Shown: piece by piece, positions 13,401 through 26,180 of the stretch
How the letters are laid out: each line of letters opens with the position of its first letter
Numbering within the stretch: position 1 is the stretch's first letter
NCBI RefSeq assembly: GCF_001522545.3
Contig: NC_031769.1
Coordinates: 19,389,875-19,453,874, forward strand
DNA: 64,000 nt
DNA from: Parus major
Lineage: Eukaryota > Chordata > Aves > Passeriformes > Paridae
Reading direction: 5' to 3'
The notes under the pieces: generated by a model
What the model saw: the letters and a program-made list of their open reading frames with translations, nothing else
Databases searched by the model: none
What the model was told of the DNA's origin: nothing
Program-made: the position numbers and the translations under genes

Positions 13401-16400
13401 CAAGATCCCAGCTCACACAGAAGGTGGATTTCTCAGCTGAAAAAGGTATACTCACTTTTCCAGCCTTGTGGTTTGGAACCCTCCCCATACCACAGCACAT
13501 GCCTGCAAGGCTGCACCATGCACACTGGGCCTAACTAAGCTGGCTTGAAAATAACCTTCCTGAAAGAAATGAACTGAGAATGTGCAGATGGAAACTTCTT
13601 TAAAACAATGCTTTGAGCCAAAGCCATTGCCATGAAACTGCACTGCCAGAGAGACACAGCACAGTCAAACGGTGCGAGTGAAATACTGTCAAGTCTGAGA
13701 ATTAAAAGGTAGAAGTTGAATCTTTCAGACCTGCTCAAGAATGCCAAGTCAAGAACAGCTCTCTTTTCCTTTTTTCCTTCCCACTGGATTTTCTTCAAGC
13801 TGAATCATAGAACAAGGCTGTGTGACTCAGTCCACACAGTGTCTATTCCTTTCCAAAATTCAAAATTCCTTTCCACTTTTGCCCCTTTATCCTTTCCTCA
13901 CTTCCCCTTGTCCTCAGGCCTCTACTGTAATCATGGGCTTCCAAGAGAAGCTCCTGGACTGAAAGCTTCTCTCGGAGATTTTACCCGGCATTGAGCGTAA
14001 TGCCAAGACAAGCTCTCATTTTGGAAGGCGAACAGGGCAAATATGGATTACACTGGGTGATTTAATCTGGAAATTTTACACTGAGTTTAAATCTAGGAGG
14101 AAGGAACCTCTCCCTTTCTGAGGAAAAAATAATGGTTTCATTACAGTTCACATGTATACAGCCATGTACATCAGCACAACTGTGTTTTCCTTCACCTCAC
14201 CAGAGGAAAGCCCCCATCTCCTTTGGCACAGGCTGCTGGAGTTACCGGGGTCCCCCAGGTCACTGCCAGCTGAGTGGGGACGGGTACAGAAAACACTCCT
14301 CTTTCCTCATGCTCCTGTCAGCACATGTCACATCCCTGTGCCTGCAGAAGGCAGCTCAAGCCCTTGGAAGGCAGCTGCATGAGGCAGGCCCACGCTCGAC
14401 CCCAGCAGACCAGGTCCACTGAACACGACAGGGCTACTGTAAAGGCAGCACAGCTGAGCACTTCCATAGTGGGCCTGTGTTATATCTCAATTGAATTAAA
14501 CTACCAGGAAGCACCAGGGCAGAATGCAAGGAAATGTGTTTTGTGAGTGAATCATGTGCCTCATTGCAAAAAGGGAATAAAAGGGTCAAAGTAATGACAG
14601 AGCTGGGATAAATGTAGTACGTTCCCTTATAGCTCCTCTGGGAAGGATATGTTCATCTGTAATCTTACTGCTTCTGAAAGCCAGAAATAGATTTTCCTTT
14701 CCAATTCCTGCCATTTATTACTGCTGATTATTAAAAGCAACGTGCACAGCTGATTTACAAGATGGCAGGTTCCCAGCACTTCTCATTTTCACTTCAGTGA
14801 GGAAGTGTTTCTCTTATGACAGACAGAGGTGATAGGGACACAGAGTAATCCCAGATGCTTTGTGTTCACATGTTTTACCCCAACTGAAGTATTAGAATCC
14901 AGAAACTTTTCAAAATTAATTTTTAGTAATTGGCCAAATGGATAGAGCCAAAAAGCAGCAGGCTCATCTCTTCTCTCACTTTAACAATCTGACATCTCCA
15001 GTCAAAATAATCAAAGCAGCTGCAGCTTGATACTTCATCTTCCCTTTCAAGTTGTTTTTTCCCCCTGGCTTTTCCTTCAGTCACTGAAAAAGGATGACTT
15101 GCAGTTCAATAACAAAAGTACATTTACACAACAAAACTCAAACCATGGGGCACATCCCTGCTTTCCATACCTGTCAAATGCAGATTTGTTCAACATACTG
15201 AAAATAAATTATCAGTGTTCAAAGTGGATTCTGTATTCTAGATATAAACAACAAATCACCTTGAAAATATGTATTTTAACTGATAAAATTTCCAAAATGA
15301 GATTAAAAGGCAATCTCTCTAACGTGTATTTAACTTGCATATTTACATACCAACAAGAAAGAGGAAGTCTCACTTCTAAGAATAATTGAATGAGAAGGTC
15401 TTATTTTAATGTCAATTATGCCAGGCAACCACTTGAATAAAGTAAAAATTAATATAACAATTACAGTACGCTAAAATCCCCCAATTCTGTCCAGGGAGAA
15501 TATTAAGAAAAGCAAACCTGGAGATAGTTAAAAACAAGAAAAATGGGAGAAACCCTTGAATTATCTGCAACAATATTAATCTGAATTTTCTGTACCACGG
15601 TACTGCTTGACATTGAATCATTTTTTAAAACAGTTACTGTTTGCAGGTCTTGCTAACAATAAAATCAGATTTAAATATCACCCTCCAGATATTTAGCAAG
15701 GAGAAGAAGGCATTTAAAAAATAACATCAAGAAGTAATATTTCAGTGATTACTATCTCATCTAAAGCTAGAGAATACCATTTGAAACTTATATGCTAAGA
15801 TTTCATATGAGATTCAATAATAGTATTTACTTCCTTGCTTACTTGTTATTAGAGCTGATTTTTTTCAATTAAGTAAGTAAAAATAAAACTAGGTAGCTGT
15901 GAATGTTACAGGACTAAAGCCCATTGGCAACATTTCCATGGCAAAAATGAAAGGAGAAGGGCAGATGTATATCTATACTTTCACAAAGGATAAATGTCTG
16001 TTTAATCTTTGATGTTTTGTATGTTTGCAGGCTAAAATGCATATCAGTATATACATTTTACCTCAGAACTGATTATTTTAGGAGTATAAAATAAAGTGTT
16101 TATTGTATTTAATTTGGGAATATAACCCAGGTGGTTATGAAATCCTGGAGGAAAACGTCAAAGCAGGATTGAAGGTTAATATACAGAGGAAGTATTCAGA
16201 GCTTTGTGCTGGATCCACAGGTGAATGTTAGGGGAAGTTTTTTGCTCTAGGATATGCACTGGCTCTACACAGAATATAGACAAAAAGATGGCAGGAACAC
16301 ATACAGAAAATATCCAAAACACAAGCAGAAAAGCATCAGTGTGATCTCTCTGAATCTTCATTTTTAAGTAATTCCTCTAATATTCTGAATTACACAGAAT

Positions 16401-17487
16401 CTAGACACTCTTCATAGTTCAAGCTGAGTTTTGCACTTAAAATGTTCTTAACATGGGAACACAGAGTATCCTTCTCCCAGATAGTACAGGATTACTCTGA
16501 GTTCCTACTTACTTTTTTTTAAGTTTTATACAACCAGTGACTAGTTTATGTAACTAATATTAAATTTTCCAAAGGAAACACTTCAGAACTGGCATCTAAT
16601 GTCAGTCTAATTTTGTATCAAAGCACTTTAATGCTACCTATAGTTAGAACTCTTTGGCATCTTGCATGTAATTTTATAAAATAAGTTGCAATTATGATGA
16701 AAAAAAAGAGATTATTTTTGAAGTTTCCTTCCATTTTTTTTTCCTGATTTTATATATAGCCAAAACTATACATACTTGTGGGTTTTTTTTCTTCTTTCTT
16801 CCTATTTTTTGAGAGGTTGAGTTAGTGAGAAAGAAAGGGATTCAGATCTTTGCCAAGAACTCAAGAACTGTCTGGAGGTTTGTTTTCACTGCAGACAACA
16901 AGTACTTCCCTGCATAATAACACAAATCAGCCAGGTGTCTGCTCCAACAGAAATCAGGTTAGCTCCTGAACTGGTTGGAAAATAGTCCCCTCAGCACAGG
17001 AATCAGAAAGCACAGGGCTTTGCTGTCCAAACAAGTTTTTCTCCAAGTCACTGTGGCACATGTGTGTCAGTGTGAACTGAGGCACCTCTGCAAGGTGAGA
17101 CACTCGTCGTCTGCACTGAAGTCCTTACTCAGACTCACTCCTGCTTCCAAAAACCCCATGACAGTCCACTATCAGCTCTGATCACAGGATAACTTAGTTC
17201 TCTGACAAAACTTTTGCATTTTTGCACAAGTTAATATTTGGTACAACAGTTCTCCCTGCATACAAACCAACTGTTTCACAACAGGAAGCTGCAGAATATA
17301 AATGGCCAGTTCAGGTCACCAGTGATAGTTATCTAATAGACGCAACTTTAGAACTAAAGGTGTACTCAAGATATACACAGGGATGTGTATATGGGTATAT
17401 GTAATGTGTACATATGCATGTATAAACCCACACAGATATAATGACATGTACCTGTCCTCCTTTATCAATTCCCTTATGCTCTTGCTT

Positions 17488-17550
17488 ACAGATTCATAAG
17501 ATTTTCGGAGTTGGAAGGGACCCACAAGGATCTTAATTAAACAGTCCATT
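17488..17550 (-). mobile_element. CR1 3'-tail fragment
   Basis: GATTCATAAGATTTTCGGAG followed by TTGGAAGGGACCCACAAGG resembles the 3' terminus of CR1 read in reverse, the same subfamily signature as the element at 32325. Only about 60 bases are recognisable. Confidence 0.8.
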
Positions 17551-18457
17551 ATTAGCAACATGCTCTGACCAATTGAAGTGGTCTCAGGGTCAGTCAGAGA
17601 TCCAGAACCACAGACATTTATATTCCAAAATTACACACATTGTAGCTACCTTTAAAAATGGCCCTGGAATCCTACCTTCCCCTCTACCTTTGAATCATAA
17701 TTCCCTTCTAAGAAGGAAAAATCATATGTTAACCATTAAAAAATCCATGACATCTAATAGGCGGAGCAGCTGCTGATAGAAATAAAATTCTGGATTACAG
17801 TGTCTTGGATTACATTACTGTCTTGGGTGTTGGAAAAAGTAAATCTATAAACCTCAAGAAAATTAATTAACCAGGTAATATGTGTCTTCAGTGGAAATTA
17901 CTTTGCTTAGAGCAACCAGCAGCATCTACCTCTGATATTGCTGAAACTGCTCACCATTGTACCAGCCTGAGCAGCCTGCAATGACATGACTTAATTCCTC
18001 CTGTCCCATGTCAGACTCACTCCCCACCAGTCACAGAGAACATCCCCAAGGCCACTTCTCATCCTCTTGTACGATTCCCGTGACACTCAGCAGCTTCTGC
18101 TGACCCCCACATGAGCATCTGGCTCAACACCCAGACCCATCAGCCACCACCTCTGAGCCACAGGGAGGGCTGGCCTGAGTACACTTTATCTACAGCTTGG
18201 TTCAGCAGCCACAGGTGGGATGCAGGCACATGAGGGTTCAGGAACCTCTGCTGTTATCTGTGCAGTACCAGCCTGCAGCAGAGGCTGACAGCTCACTGGC
18301 TGGGTGTGCCAGAGACCTGTGGGACAAGGAGCAGAAAAACATCCAGGTGAGGATGTTTGCACCTGGCTTATGACACCTACTTTAGTTAAAATATTTCTTT
18401 CACACTGCTCTTAATAAAGAAGTTATTTAGTTTCACACAAATTACCACTGTCACTGG

Positions 18458-18501
18458 TACCACATAAAGGGCAAATTAAGTCATTTGCCCTTTATGTGGT
18501 A
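18458..18501. repeat. Perfect 18-bp inverted repeat with 8-base loop
   Basis: TACCACATAAAGGGCAAA (18458-18475) and its exact reverse complement (18484-18501) flank the loop TTAAGTCA. A further AATTACCAC at 18440-18448 is also complementary to GTGGTAATT at 18496-18504. Its identity is unknown: a hairpin-forming intronic element or the remnant of a small palindromic transposon. Confidence 0.95.
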
Positions 18502-21500
18502 ATTGAACCATACAGAACAAGTCAGAACAAAGACATCTCACCAAGGGTGCAGGCTCCTGTGAAAGCAGCAGGTGAAAGAACAGGCAGAAGAGCTGTGGCT
18601 GTCCTCAGAAGCTCAAAATGCCAGTATTGTGCCCATTCCTTGGAGACAATTTATCTCTTTTCTTATTATGTGAAGAAAGTCAGGATACTAAAGTATCTAC
18701 AGCTAGGTATATAAAAGTAGGCTATGTTAATATCCCTGCGCTCTTTTGTTTCTACTCAAGCCCAAGAAGCAGAAGACGAAATGCTACTTAGTAAACATAT
18801 TTCATCATTCTAATCACGGTATGAACGGGAGATGACAGATGTCTTCTAATTAGAGACGGCACTGTCTCTGCAATATTTGATTCCAGGTTACGTGAGACCC
18901 CGCTGGAAGGAAAAATTCCAGCCCCTAACAATGCAGCCCAACAGTAAGAAGCGATAACTGTTTAGGGAAATAACCAATATTATAGCAGGCACTAGTGTAG
19001 AACAAGTACATACACTTCAATTAAAGACAAAATAGATCATGAATACACACAAGAAAAAACTATAGGTCACAGAGAGTATAAAGGAAGCTGCTTTACATCC
19101 CAGTGTTACACTCCTAAGAAAAAAAACCAGCAGCAATTATTGAAGAAAAAGAGTATCTGTAACCTGATTTGAGCAGATCCAGCAATGCAGAACTCACTCG
19201 CAGCTAAGCAACAACCAGATTTGCAACTGTACTTTGGGATCAACAACTCATTCTTTTTCCAGCTAGACCACTGTGCCAGCTCTCACGTGATCCCAGCAAC
19301 TATGACACACAACATTAGTGATCTAAATGATTACATGCAACAAAAAATATTCCAAAACAAAAGGGCAAATGAGAAGAAATCAATGAAAAAAATATTACCA
19401 CACACAGCAGTTAACTGTACTGTCCTGTGTTGCTATAGCTTTGTATGCTGTTCAGCACCATGAAGTTCTGGTAATTGAGAGAAAATAGAAGGAATATCCA
19501 TGAGGGAACAAGCTGACATAATATAAGGATGCACATCAAGGTGACGGGCACTTCTGGCCTGTCAAAAATGCTACTGCAGCTTCAGCAGACATACCTCAAC
19601 TAGCTCTGCAGCTGCCTGCTAGCAGCATGGGGTCATTCTGAGGCTGTGAAACCTGTCTGAGAGTGAATAAATACACAAATAACTAGTCTTGGCACACCGC
19701 ACTGGATAATTACATCTGACAATCTTTTTCATGCCCTCAGCCTCACGGAGCTATGTAGGCATTATTCCAGCCTGCTACACGTTTCAAAGCTGTGGTCCCC
19801 AAACCATGCATGGAGGCAATGCATCACATTAAACACATTGCATTATTACTCACAGTCACAAGCCATCACCACTACTACAGCACACATCAAAAAAAGCAAA
19901 ATGTGACAGCTTATATCATAGCCTCAGACCCAGAAAAAGTGACATTTAGTATCAAAATTTCAGTGGGTCACCATCTTAACACAAAAAATATTTTAACAGC
20001 ATTTAAAACTAGAAGTACATATATTTCAAATTTTTACAAACTCCTAAAAGGATGCTAGCAGTGGAGCATTAGGCGGAGTGCAAGAAAAGCAGAGTTGAGG
20101 GGAAGTGAGATTTCCTATTATGAAAACAATTACTGACTTCTCAAAGGCCACAGTCTGATTTTGGAAGTCTTTTAAGAAGTTTTAGGACCCCAGGATGTTG
20201 AGAACAATCCTTAACAGAGAACAAAGAGCTGTCCCTTAGTCCCAGATGAGAAACAGAACCTGAATTATTAACTGGCACTTTCAGTACCCAATGTACTTAG
20301 AAATAACTGAAAAAAAATCATTTTCTATAATGCTGAAAATATTCTATAGATCTCTGTTGAAACTGTTTCTAAATAAGGAGCTCTAAAGCCATGGGAGGAA
20401 AAAAGGCAAAATATAAAAATCTGAAGAGAATGAAGAAAAGAAAGAAGCTACTTTTGCAGAAGAGAAGAAAGGTTTACAGAACATCTGGCTAATTATATCT
20501 CAGTCAGAAACTTGATTCAAAATATATGACGTACTTGTGGCAAAACAAATCAATAGAATATGTGAACTGATTTTACCAGCACTGGAGCAGGCCAAAAATT
20601 TCTGAAGTCTCCTGTACATGTACAAACTTTAGCTCAATTAGTAATGGATTGCAAGTTCTTATTATTACTTGTACTTCAGTTTTCCTTTGATCTCATCCCT
20701 CCCACCTGATGCAATATTTTAAGGAATATTTAATTAAATACTTGCAAAGAATGGACAAAAAAACCACTTTACTTACTACCATTTATTTTGAATCATCATC
20801 CTTCAACAGCTAAAAAGCTTTTTTGATTATAGAAATGACAATTCTTAAATTATTAGTGCTAACCACAATTAAAGACATTATTTTTTTGGCTTGTCAGTGC
20901 TGAAGATTCATGTTTTTGTGGAAATGGCAAACTCAGAAAAGACCACCAGAAGTCCTTAGATTTGGATACTATTATCATACCCTGACCTGGGCACAACACA
21001 GGTAGATAAAACTCTCTTTTTATCCTAGACTATGCACATGTTATGGTTTGTGAGGAGAACACTGAGGAAATCCTCAATGCCTTGGTGTTTTTTTTTCCTA
21101 TATAAAACCAACAAAAACAACAAATCCCAGCCTTTTTGCATTTTTATTGCTAAACTATCCTAATCAAGAACATTTCATCTCAGCTTCAAGCTTAACAGCT
21201 TCATTTCAGATCTTCTTCCCCCAGGAGCAGATGCTTGGCCTACAGGTAGCCTCATCAGCTGCCTCTTAATTTTCTGTCCCTGGATGACTCTGAACATGCG
21301 CCCATGGCCCCACCTTCCTTACAGTAAGTCACATGCCAAAGTGAGTCAGCAAAATATGCTTAACCATTCTCCAGAGAAGAGATTAAGAGCCTGTATTAAA
21401 TAAAGAAAGAAATAAATAAAAGTGGCCAGAACGTGCATTTCCTTACAAGCTTATTTGCTTTTATTTTCTCTGTTTGGATAGGTATCAGAAATACATTCCA

Positions 21501-24235
21501 GCTTTATGTCACACAGACACTTAGATGCTATAAAATTCCAAATTTTAAAATCTTAAAATTGTCCTAACAATTTGGCACTGTGTTCTCAATCACTATATTT
21601 TTGTCTTCACTTTAAGGTGTTTTCCCTAGCTGTAATAAAGGAAAATGGATGTCATTTAACTGTTTTCATTAACTGTGTGACACAGTTCAATAGTTTTTTA
21701 TCTACCCTTAATTCACTATCATCTTTCCTCCATCTCTGCATTATTCATGTGTGTCACCCTCTTCCAATTCCTATGACAAATACATTTGTAATGATTTTAT
21801 TTAGGAGCAACACTTCCTCTCACCATGAGAAAAGGCAAAAGTTAAAGCAGCTCTGTCACTTGGCTCTGCCTGAAGTTGGTCAGGGCAAAGGCGAGGAAGC
21901 CCTGGGGAGCAGGCAGTGAACCTGCAGCCTGTGGCAAACAGGTCTGGGGGCTGACAGCAGCCAGGAGGCACCACCAGAAAATATTGCTTTATTAATTTTA
22001 CCATGTTTCGGGGAAGTAATGAACTAAACCACCAATAAAGGCAAAAAACCACACCCTGTCATATTTTACATCTACCAAATTAGGCTTAATTTAAACACAT
22101 TTTTAACCAATTGTTTCAAACACAACCACCAGTTGCACATAATATTTTATTTAGTAGTATTATTTTAAATGCTACACTAGACTAAATATTATACTGCTAC
22201 AGCCTCTACATAAAATTGTTTCCATAAATTACATCCTGGAATGCCTATTAATATTTGACTAGAGAAACAAAAATGCTAATTCACTTCCAGCCTCAATCAA
22301 TTTTAAAGGAAAAAATATTTAAATAACTAATTTTGTGTTTTCTATGACTGGAATAACCATTGTTACAGCACGTTGGTTTTGGCAGTGCCTTTACTACTTT
22401 GACTGTTCACAAGTTGTCTTACAGTTTCAGACGGTGTCAGACCTAGAGACTATATCTCATGCCAGCTGGAGTGGGAACATTGGTTTTATGTATAGAAATA
22501 CAGCTTTGAGAAGTCAAGGTCTGCTAGCAGTTTCTCTACAAACTACAATGGCAGCTGTGCTAGAGGTCATGAATATTACATAAGGGCTGTCCATGTATTC
22601 AAGCCAGCATCAGTAAGCCAAATTCCCATAGCAACACTCGCATAGATTTACTCATTGCTAAGGGATGCATCAGTTCAGCAGCAAGCACTGCACTGCTACC
22701 CTGATTAGTCTGCAAGATACTATTACTTCAACTCCTCTTTTAAAGATTGTGCATTTACTGATAAAATTCAGAACTTCACCTGAATTTCAGGGCAGCCCTT
22801 ATCATCTTTCCCAGGAGCAAAAAACCCTCAAACTAGCAAAACCCACCCCTGATGAAACTGAAGCTCCTGACTACAATCAGCAATCTCTGAGATACAAGGC
22901 TGAAGGGAAGAAGTGAGCTGCTTCTGGTCAGTTTCTGCTACACTGATCCCAGAACAGCAAGAACCAACTTCAAAGAGATGTTCAGCATCTCCTACATTTG
23001 GCACATTCCAGCAGCTCATTAAAAAGCTGCTGTAGGAGCTCTTATTAAATATCAGTTAACAATTACATTTTCAAAAAAACATTTTTGGCTTCCCTATTCA
23101 GGTTTTCTGGCCTGATGAAGATGTCTGCTTGTGCGTATAGTACTGTATTATTTAACAAGAGAGCTGGTCCTCACCACACCATCAGCTACAGAGCTCAGTG
23201 ATCTGGACTCACAGATTTCTGAAAAGCCCTTGTAAAACAGGTGGCATAAATGGGCAGAGGTAAAGCTGGCAGTAGAGAATTGAATGGAATAGGAGATGGA
23301 AAGGAGATAAAGAATTAAAAAAACAAGGCAAAATGGAGGAGGGGACTCAGAGAGAAAGTGAGGGAAAAGTAGATCAGGTAGATCAAAGGGGGGATCTCAG
23401 TGGTGTATTTAAATATACTAGAACAAAAAACAGATTTTGAGAAACGATAATACATTTAAACCTGGCAGGTAGCATACAAAAAACTGGAATGAAGTGATAA
23501 ATGAATGATAATAAATAAGATGAGCACAGTTTTTACAGGTGCAGTATTATTTAAAGATGGAGCACAGATGAAAGAGAAACAAGCCCATCACTTTCACTGC
23601 TAAAACCTTCACAGTCCTAAATACATCTCATGGAAAACAACATAAACAAGACAGCAAAAACCTAAAGCTCCTTTAGTATTTTCTTACTACATTGTCACTA
23701 TCTGCCAGCAGTATGGAGAGAGGAGAAATCTGAAGACCTACAGCATATGACCCACGGGGTAACTCAGCACACAAATTGTAAAGAAAGTCAGTAGAGTCTT
23801 TAGGAAAAAAACACCCTTGTAACAGATTCTCCCTATTTATATATGACTTGTAGGGACTGATCCTTCATTGATGTGAGATGAACAGGATGTTTGAGGGCTG
23901 ATTTTTGACACTGTAAAAGCATTAAGTGCTCTGGGAATCCATGAGCAAACTTTCAGTTACATCTTCAGTAAGAAGTCATAGCATTGACTCTATACCCTGC
24001 AACAAATGTGTATACTTAATAAAATAAGAAATGCACACATTTAAATAAGAATGTTCTGAAATACGTAAGTCAGTCAAGTGCCTGTTACAGAGAAAACTGA
24101 TTCTAAGTGATTTTTCATGGAGCATATATTTTCAAATGCTGTCTGGAATGTTTATAAGAGATCTAATCTGTATGTTAACACATTAAAAACATTTTATCAG
24201 TAATGGATGAGATGACAAGGAATCATCTAACCCAG

Positions 24236-24288
24236 GTTTAGGTTAGAATGGATCTTAAAAATCATTTTGTTTCAACCCCTGGTTTAAA
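24236..24288 (-). mobile_element. Old CR1 3'-tail fragment next to the CACNB2 exon
   Basis: TTTAGGTTAGAATGGATCTT then AAAATCATTTTGTTTCAACC matches the diverged CR1 tail pattern (GGTTGGAAAGGATCTTTAAAATCAT...TCCAACC). It lies about 40 bases beyond the donor of the shared exon. Short and degraded, so moderate confidence. Confidence 0.6.
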
Positions 24289-24330
24289 GCCGAGCATTTT
24301 GTGAGTTTGTAACATGAAACAACACCTTAC

Positions 24331-24450
24331 CTTTGCTTTTTCCAGCTGTGCCTGGGCCTGTCGCTCTGCCTCTCTCCGCACTGCTTCCCTATCTTCTTCC
24401 AGAGATACATCTGAATCAGATGGACGGCTGGTGTAGGAGTCCGCCGAACC
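24331..24450 (-). CDS. CACNB2: CACNB2 shared coding exon (start of the conserved beta-subunit core)
   Basis: This is an internal coding exon of the voltage-gated calcium channel beta-2 subunit, a cytoplasmic MAGUK-like protein (SH3 plus guanylate-kinase domains) that binds the alpha-1 pore subunit and controls its trafficking and gating. The exon is 120 nt, phase 0 at both ends, and encodes 40 residues beginning [16 protein letters not shown] and ending in the charged helix [20 protein letters not shown]. From memory of the family, that ending fits beta-2: beta-1 has ALRKEAERQALAQ, beta-3 has SARREVESQAQQQ and beta-4 has AIRQEREQQAAIQ. The acceptor is a clean pyrimidine tract ending TTTTGCAG (AG at 24451-24452). 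The donor is GTAAGG at 24325-24330. The SH3-domain exons that should follow were not found to the left in this window, so the next intron is at least 24 kb. Identification is very secure. Confidence 0.97.
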
Positions 24451-25293
24451 CTGCAAAAGAAAAGGAAAAATAATGTCACAAGTTCCTTCAATGTTTAAAA
24501 AAATAATAAAATAAAATAAAGTAGAAGTGGTTATACACCTTGCCTTTTCTCTTACTTCTGTATCCCAGAAAAGAGACTAACTGCCCAAAAGGGAAATTTA
24601 CTTAGCAGAAATTAAGGCTAAGTAAACATTTTCTTCGGGAAACTTTCAAAAAGTGCAAGTGTCTTCTCCAGTGTTTTACTTCCTGCTCTATCTCTGCACT
24701 CTTATTTGTGTGCTTTTCAGCAAGCAGAGCCAGTTTCTCTGGAGAGTTACAGCACTGGTGCAGTGCAGGGCTGAAGGACACACAGCAGCTTCAAGGATGG
24801 CTCCATAAAAATTAGAACTCTAAACAGTGACAGAAATAGCAAGCAAACAGACTTTCTATAATCAAAATGGAAATTCAGTATCAATAATTACCATTACACA
24901 ATATCACTGCTAAGATATTGTACTTCTGCTATGCATTTTTATTTTAGGGCAGCCTCTTTACCTGACACACTTTCCCCATCGGAACAGCAAATGGCTCATA
25001 TCCATCTCTGCCCCTCAGCAAAACATGCAAATGACCACAAATCAACTTCCAACTAATAAAATCCGTCTGGACTCAACACATGTCCCTGTATCACCACAAT
25101 GGAAGCAGCTACAATGCCAGAAATGCTCTATAAATAATGACAGCTCTGCTTTCCCTCTGCATCTCCCTGCATACAAAACAGTGTTCGGGTAATTCAATCA
25201 GAATGAAAACAACTGTCCTCTCCTCAGCGCCTTTTTTCTCTCCCTCTTTGCAATACATACAATATAAGGTGATAAGGAAAACGCAGGGCTTAC
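24451..25293 (-). other. Short CACNB2 intron between beta-2e exon and shared exon
   Basis: An 843-bp intron with donor GTAAGC at its right end and acceptor TTTTGCAG at its left end. Just inside the acceptor (minus strand) is a long T/C tract, with a possible branch point in TTGTGACAT about 25-30 bases from the AG. An A/T-only run sits at about 24494-24521. No coding exon or repeat was recognised inside; in particular no MQCCGLV-type (beta-2a) exon. Confidence 0.85.
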
Positions 25294-25362
25294 ACAGATA
25301 TCAGAATTCTTCAGACGTCCTCCTTTGGCTCTTTTCAGAAGCCTGATCCAGGTGGCCTTCAT
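25294..25362 (-). CDS. CACNB2: CACNB2 alternative first exon, beta-2e type (MKATWIRLLK...)
   Basis: This coding first exon has 23 codons, beginning MKATWIRLLKRAKGG and ending in SDIC. It matches, from memory, the N-terminus of the mammalian beta-2e isoform. The donor GTAAGC sits at 25288-25293, and the last codon (TGT, Cys) is complete, so it joins in frame to GSADSYTS of the exon at 24331-24450 across an intron of only 843 bp. An in-frame TGA at 25375-25377, five codons upstream of the ATG, fixes the start. The ATG context is weak (C at -3). The peptide is strongly basic (K, R) with interspersed Trp, Ile and Leu; beta-2e-type N-termini are reported to associate with membrane phospholipids through such residues. 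The exon is too short for an ordinary ORF search and was found by matching the known peptide. Confidence 0.95.
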
Positions 25363-26180
25363 TAGCCAGACAGCTCAGTTAGTGTCCGCAGCTGCAGCGC
25401 CCGGCACTGATCTCATAAAACATGTGCACACTGAGCACTGCAGAATCACAGCTCCTTTCCTATCCATGCTCTGCTGTGAGAGCCTTCCTTCTCTTCCCTC
25501 TGCCTTTCAAGCTTCCAGCCTCACTGTTTCCAAGTATTCTACTGCAATTAAATTCTCAAATTTTCTCATGCCAGTAGGAAAAAAAGAAAAAAAAAAAGAA
25601 AAAAAAACTCCCAAAAATCCACACCACCTCCAAAAATCTCAACTTCAATGATAAAAGCATAAAATAAAACCAGCTTCGGAAATATTGTGAGAGATGCTGA
25701 TCATAAACTGAGATCGATCACAGAAAAATACCTAGGGCTTTTTCCCTTCTGTTTTGGGGGGCGGATTTGGCTGTTAAAAATAGTGCTTGTAAAAGAACCT
25801 TTTAAAATCCTGTGCAAAATGTATTCAGTGACATTTGCAAGTGCAAAGTTCATTTCATCTCTTCCTAGATTGGCTGGGGGTGGGGTAACAGGCTGTTCAT
25901 ACCACTGGGCATGCTCCATATGTGCAGCCTTTTACGCAGATGCTCACATCACACCGGGCTGTTAGCCTATGCCAAATTGCCATTTTACATCTCAAGGGTA
26001 AACAGCTGGAAAACGCGAGGTCCCTGTGAAACTGGAAGAGCTGGTACAGTGTCTCGTTCCCGTCATGGATGTCTGCTGCCAGCCACATTTCCCTTGGATG
26101 CTTGCTTCTGTCCCGGAGTGCTGCCCTCCGCTGCAAAGCACTGAGCTCCACTCACAGCTCCCTTACAGAAACCAAAAATA
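25363..26180 (-). promoter_or_regulatory. Presumed promoter and 5' UTR of the beta-2e-type first exon
   Basis: This stretch upstream (minus strand) of the MKATWIRLLK exon has scattered CpGs, a GGGGGGCGG GC box near 25756, and TTAAAAATAG at 25774-25783, which fits the MEF2 consensus YTAWWWWTAR. MEF2 drives muscle and neuronal genes, which fits beta-2 expression, but a single consensus match is weak evidence. The transcription start is not identifiable. A poly-A-rich tract (25579-25607) lies inside it. Confidence 0.35.
25579..25607 (+). repeat. A-rich tract with G interruptions
   Basis: Runs of A separated by single G residues, about 220 bases upstream of the beta-2e-type ATG on the minus strand (there a T-rich tract). 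Confidence 0.9.

Larger units (their letters stand above)
1..24324 (-). other. CACNB2 intron downstream of the shared exon
   Basis: No coding exon is recognisable on either strand. I looked for the expected next exons (TKPVAFAVRTNV..., EKFNNDWWIGRLV...) on the minus strand and did not find them, so they should lie beyond the left edge. The many short open frames lack splice sites, family similarity and codon structure. Slightly GC-richer patches near 3160-3260, 14190-14450 and 18000-18340 show no coding or repeat identity I can name. Two CR1 tails, several homopolymer runs and one strong hairpin are listed separately. Confidence 0.8.

Noticed and set aside
24262..24330. Extension of the shared exon past LEKAK ([11 protein letters not shown]...)
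   Set aside because: This is intron read-through after the GTAAGG donor; the family continues TKPVAF after LEKAK.
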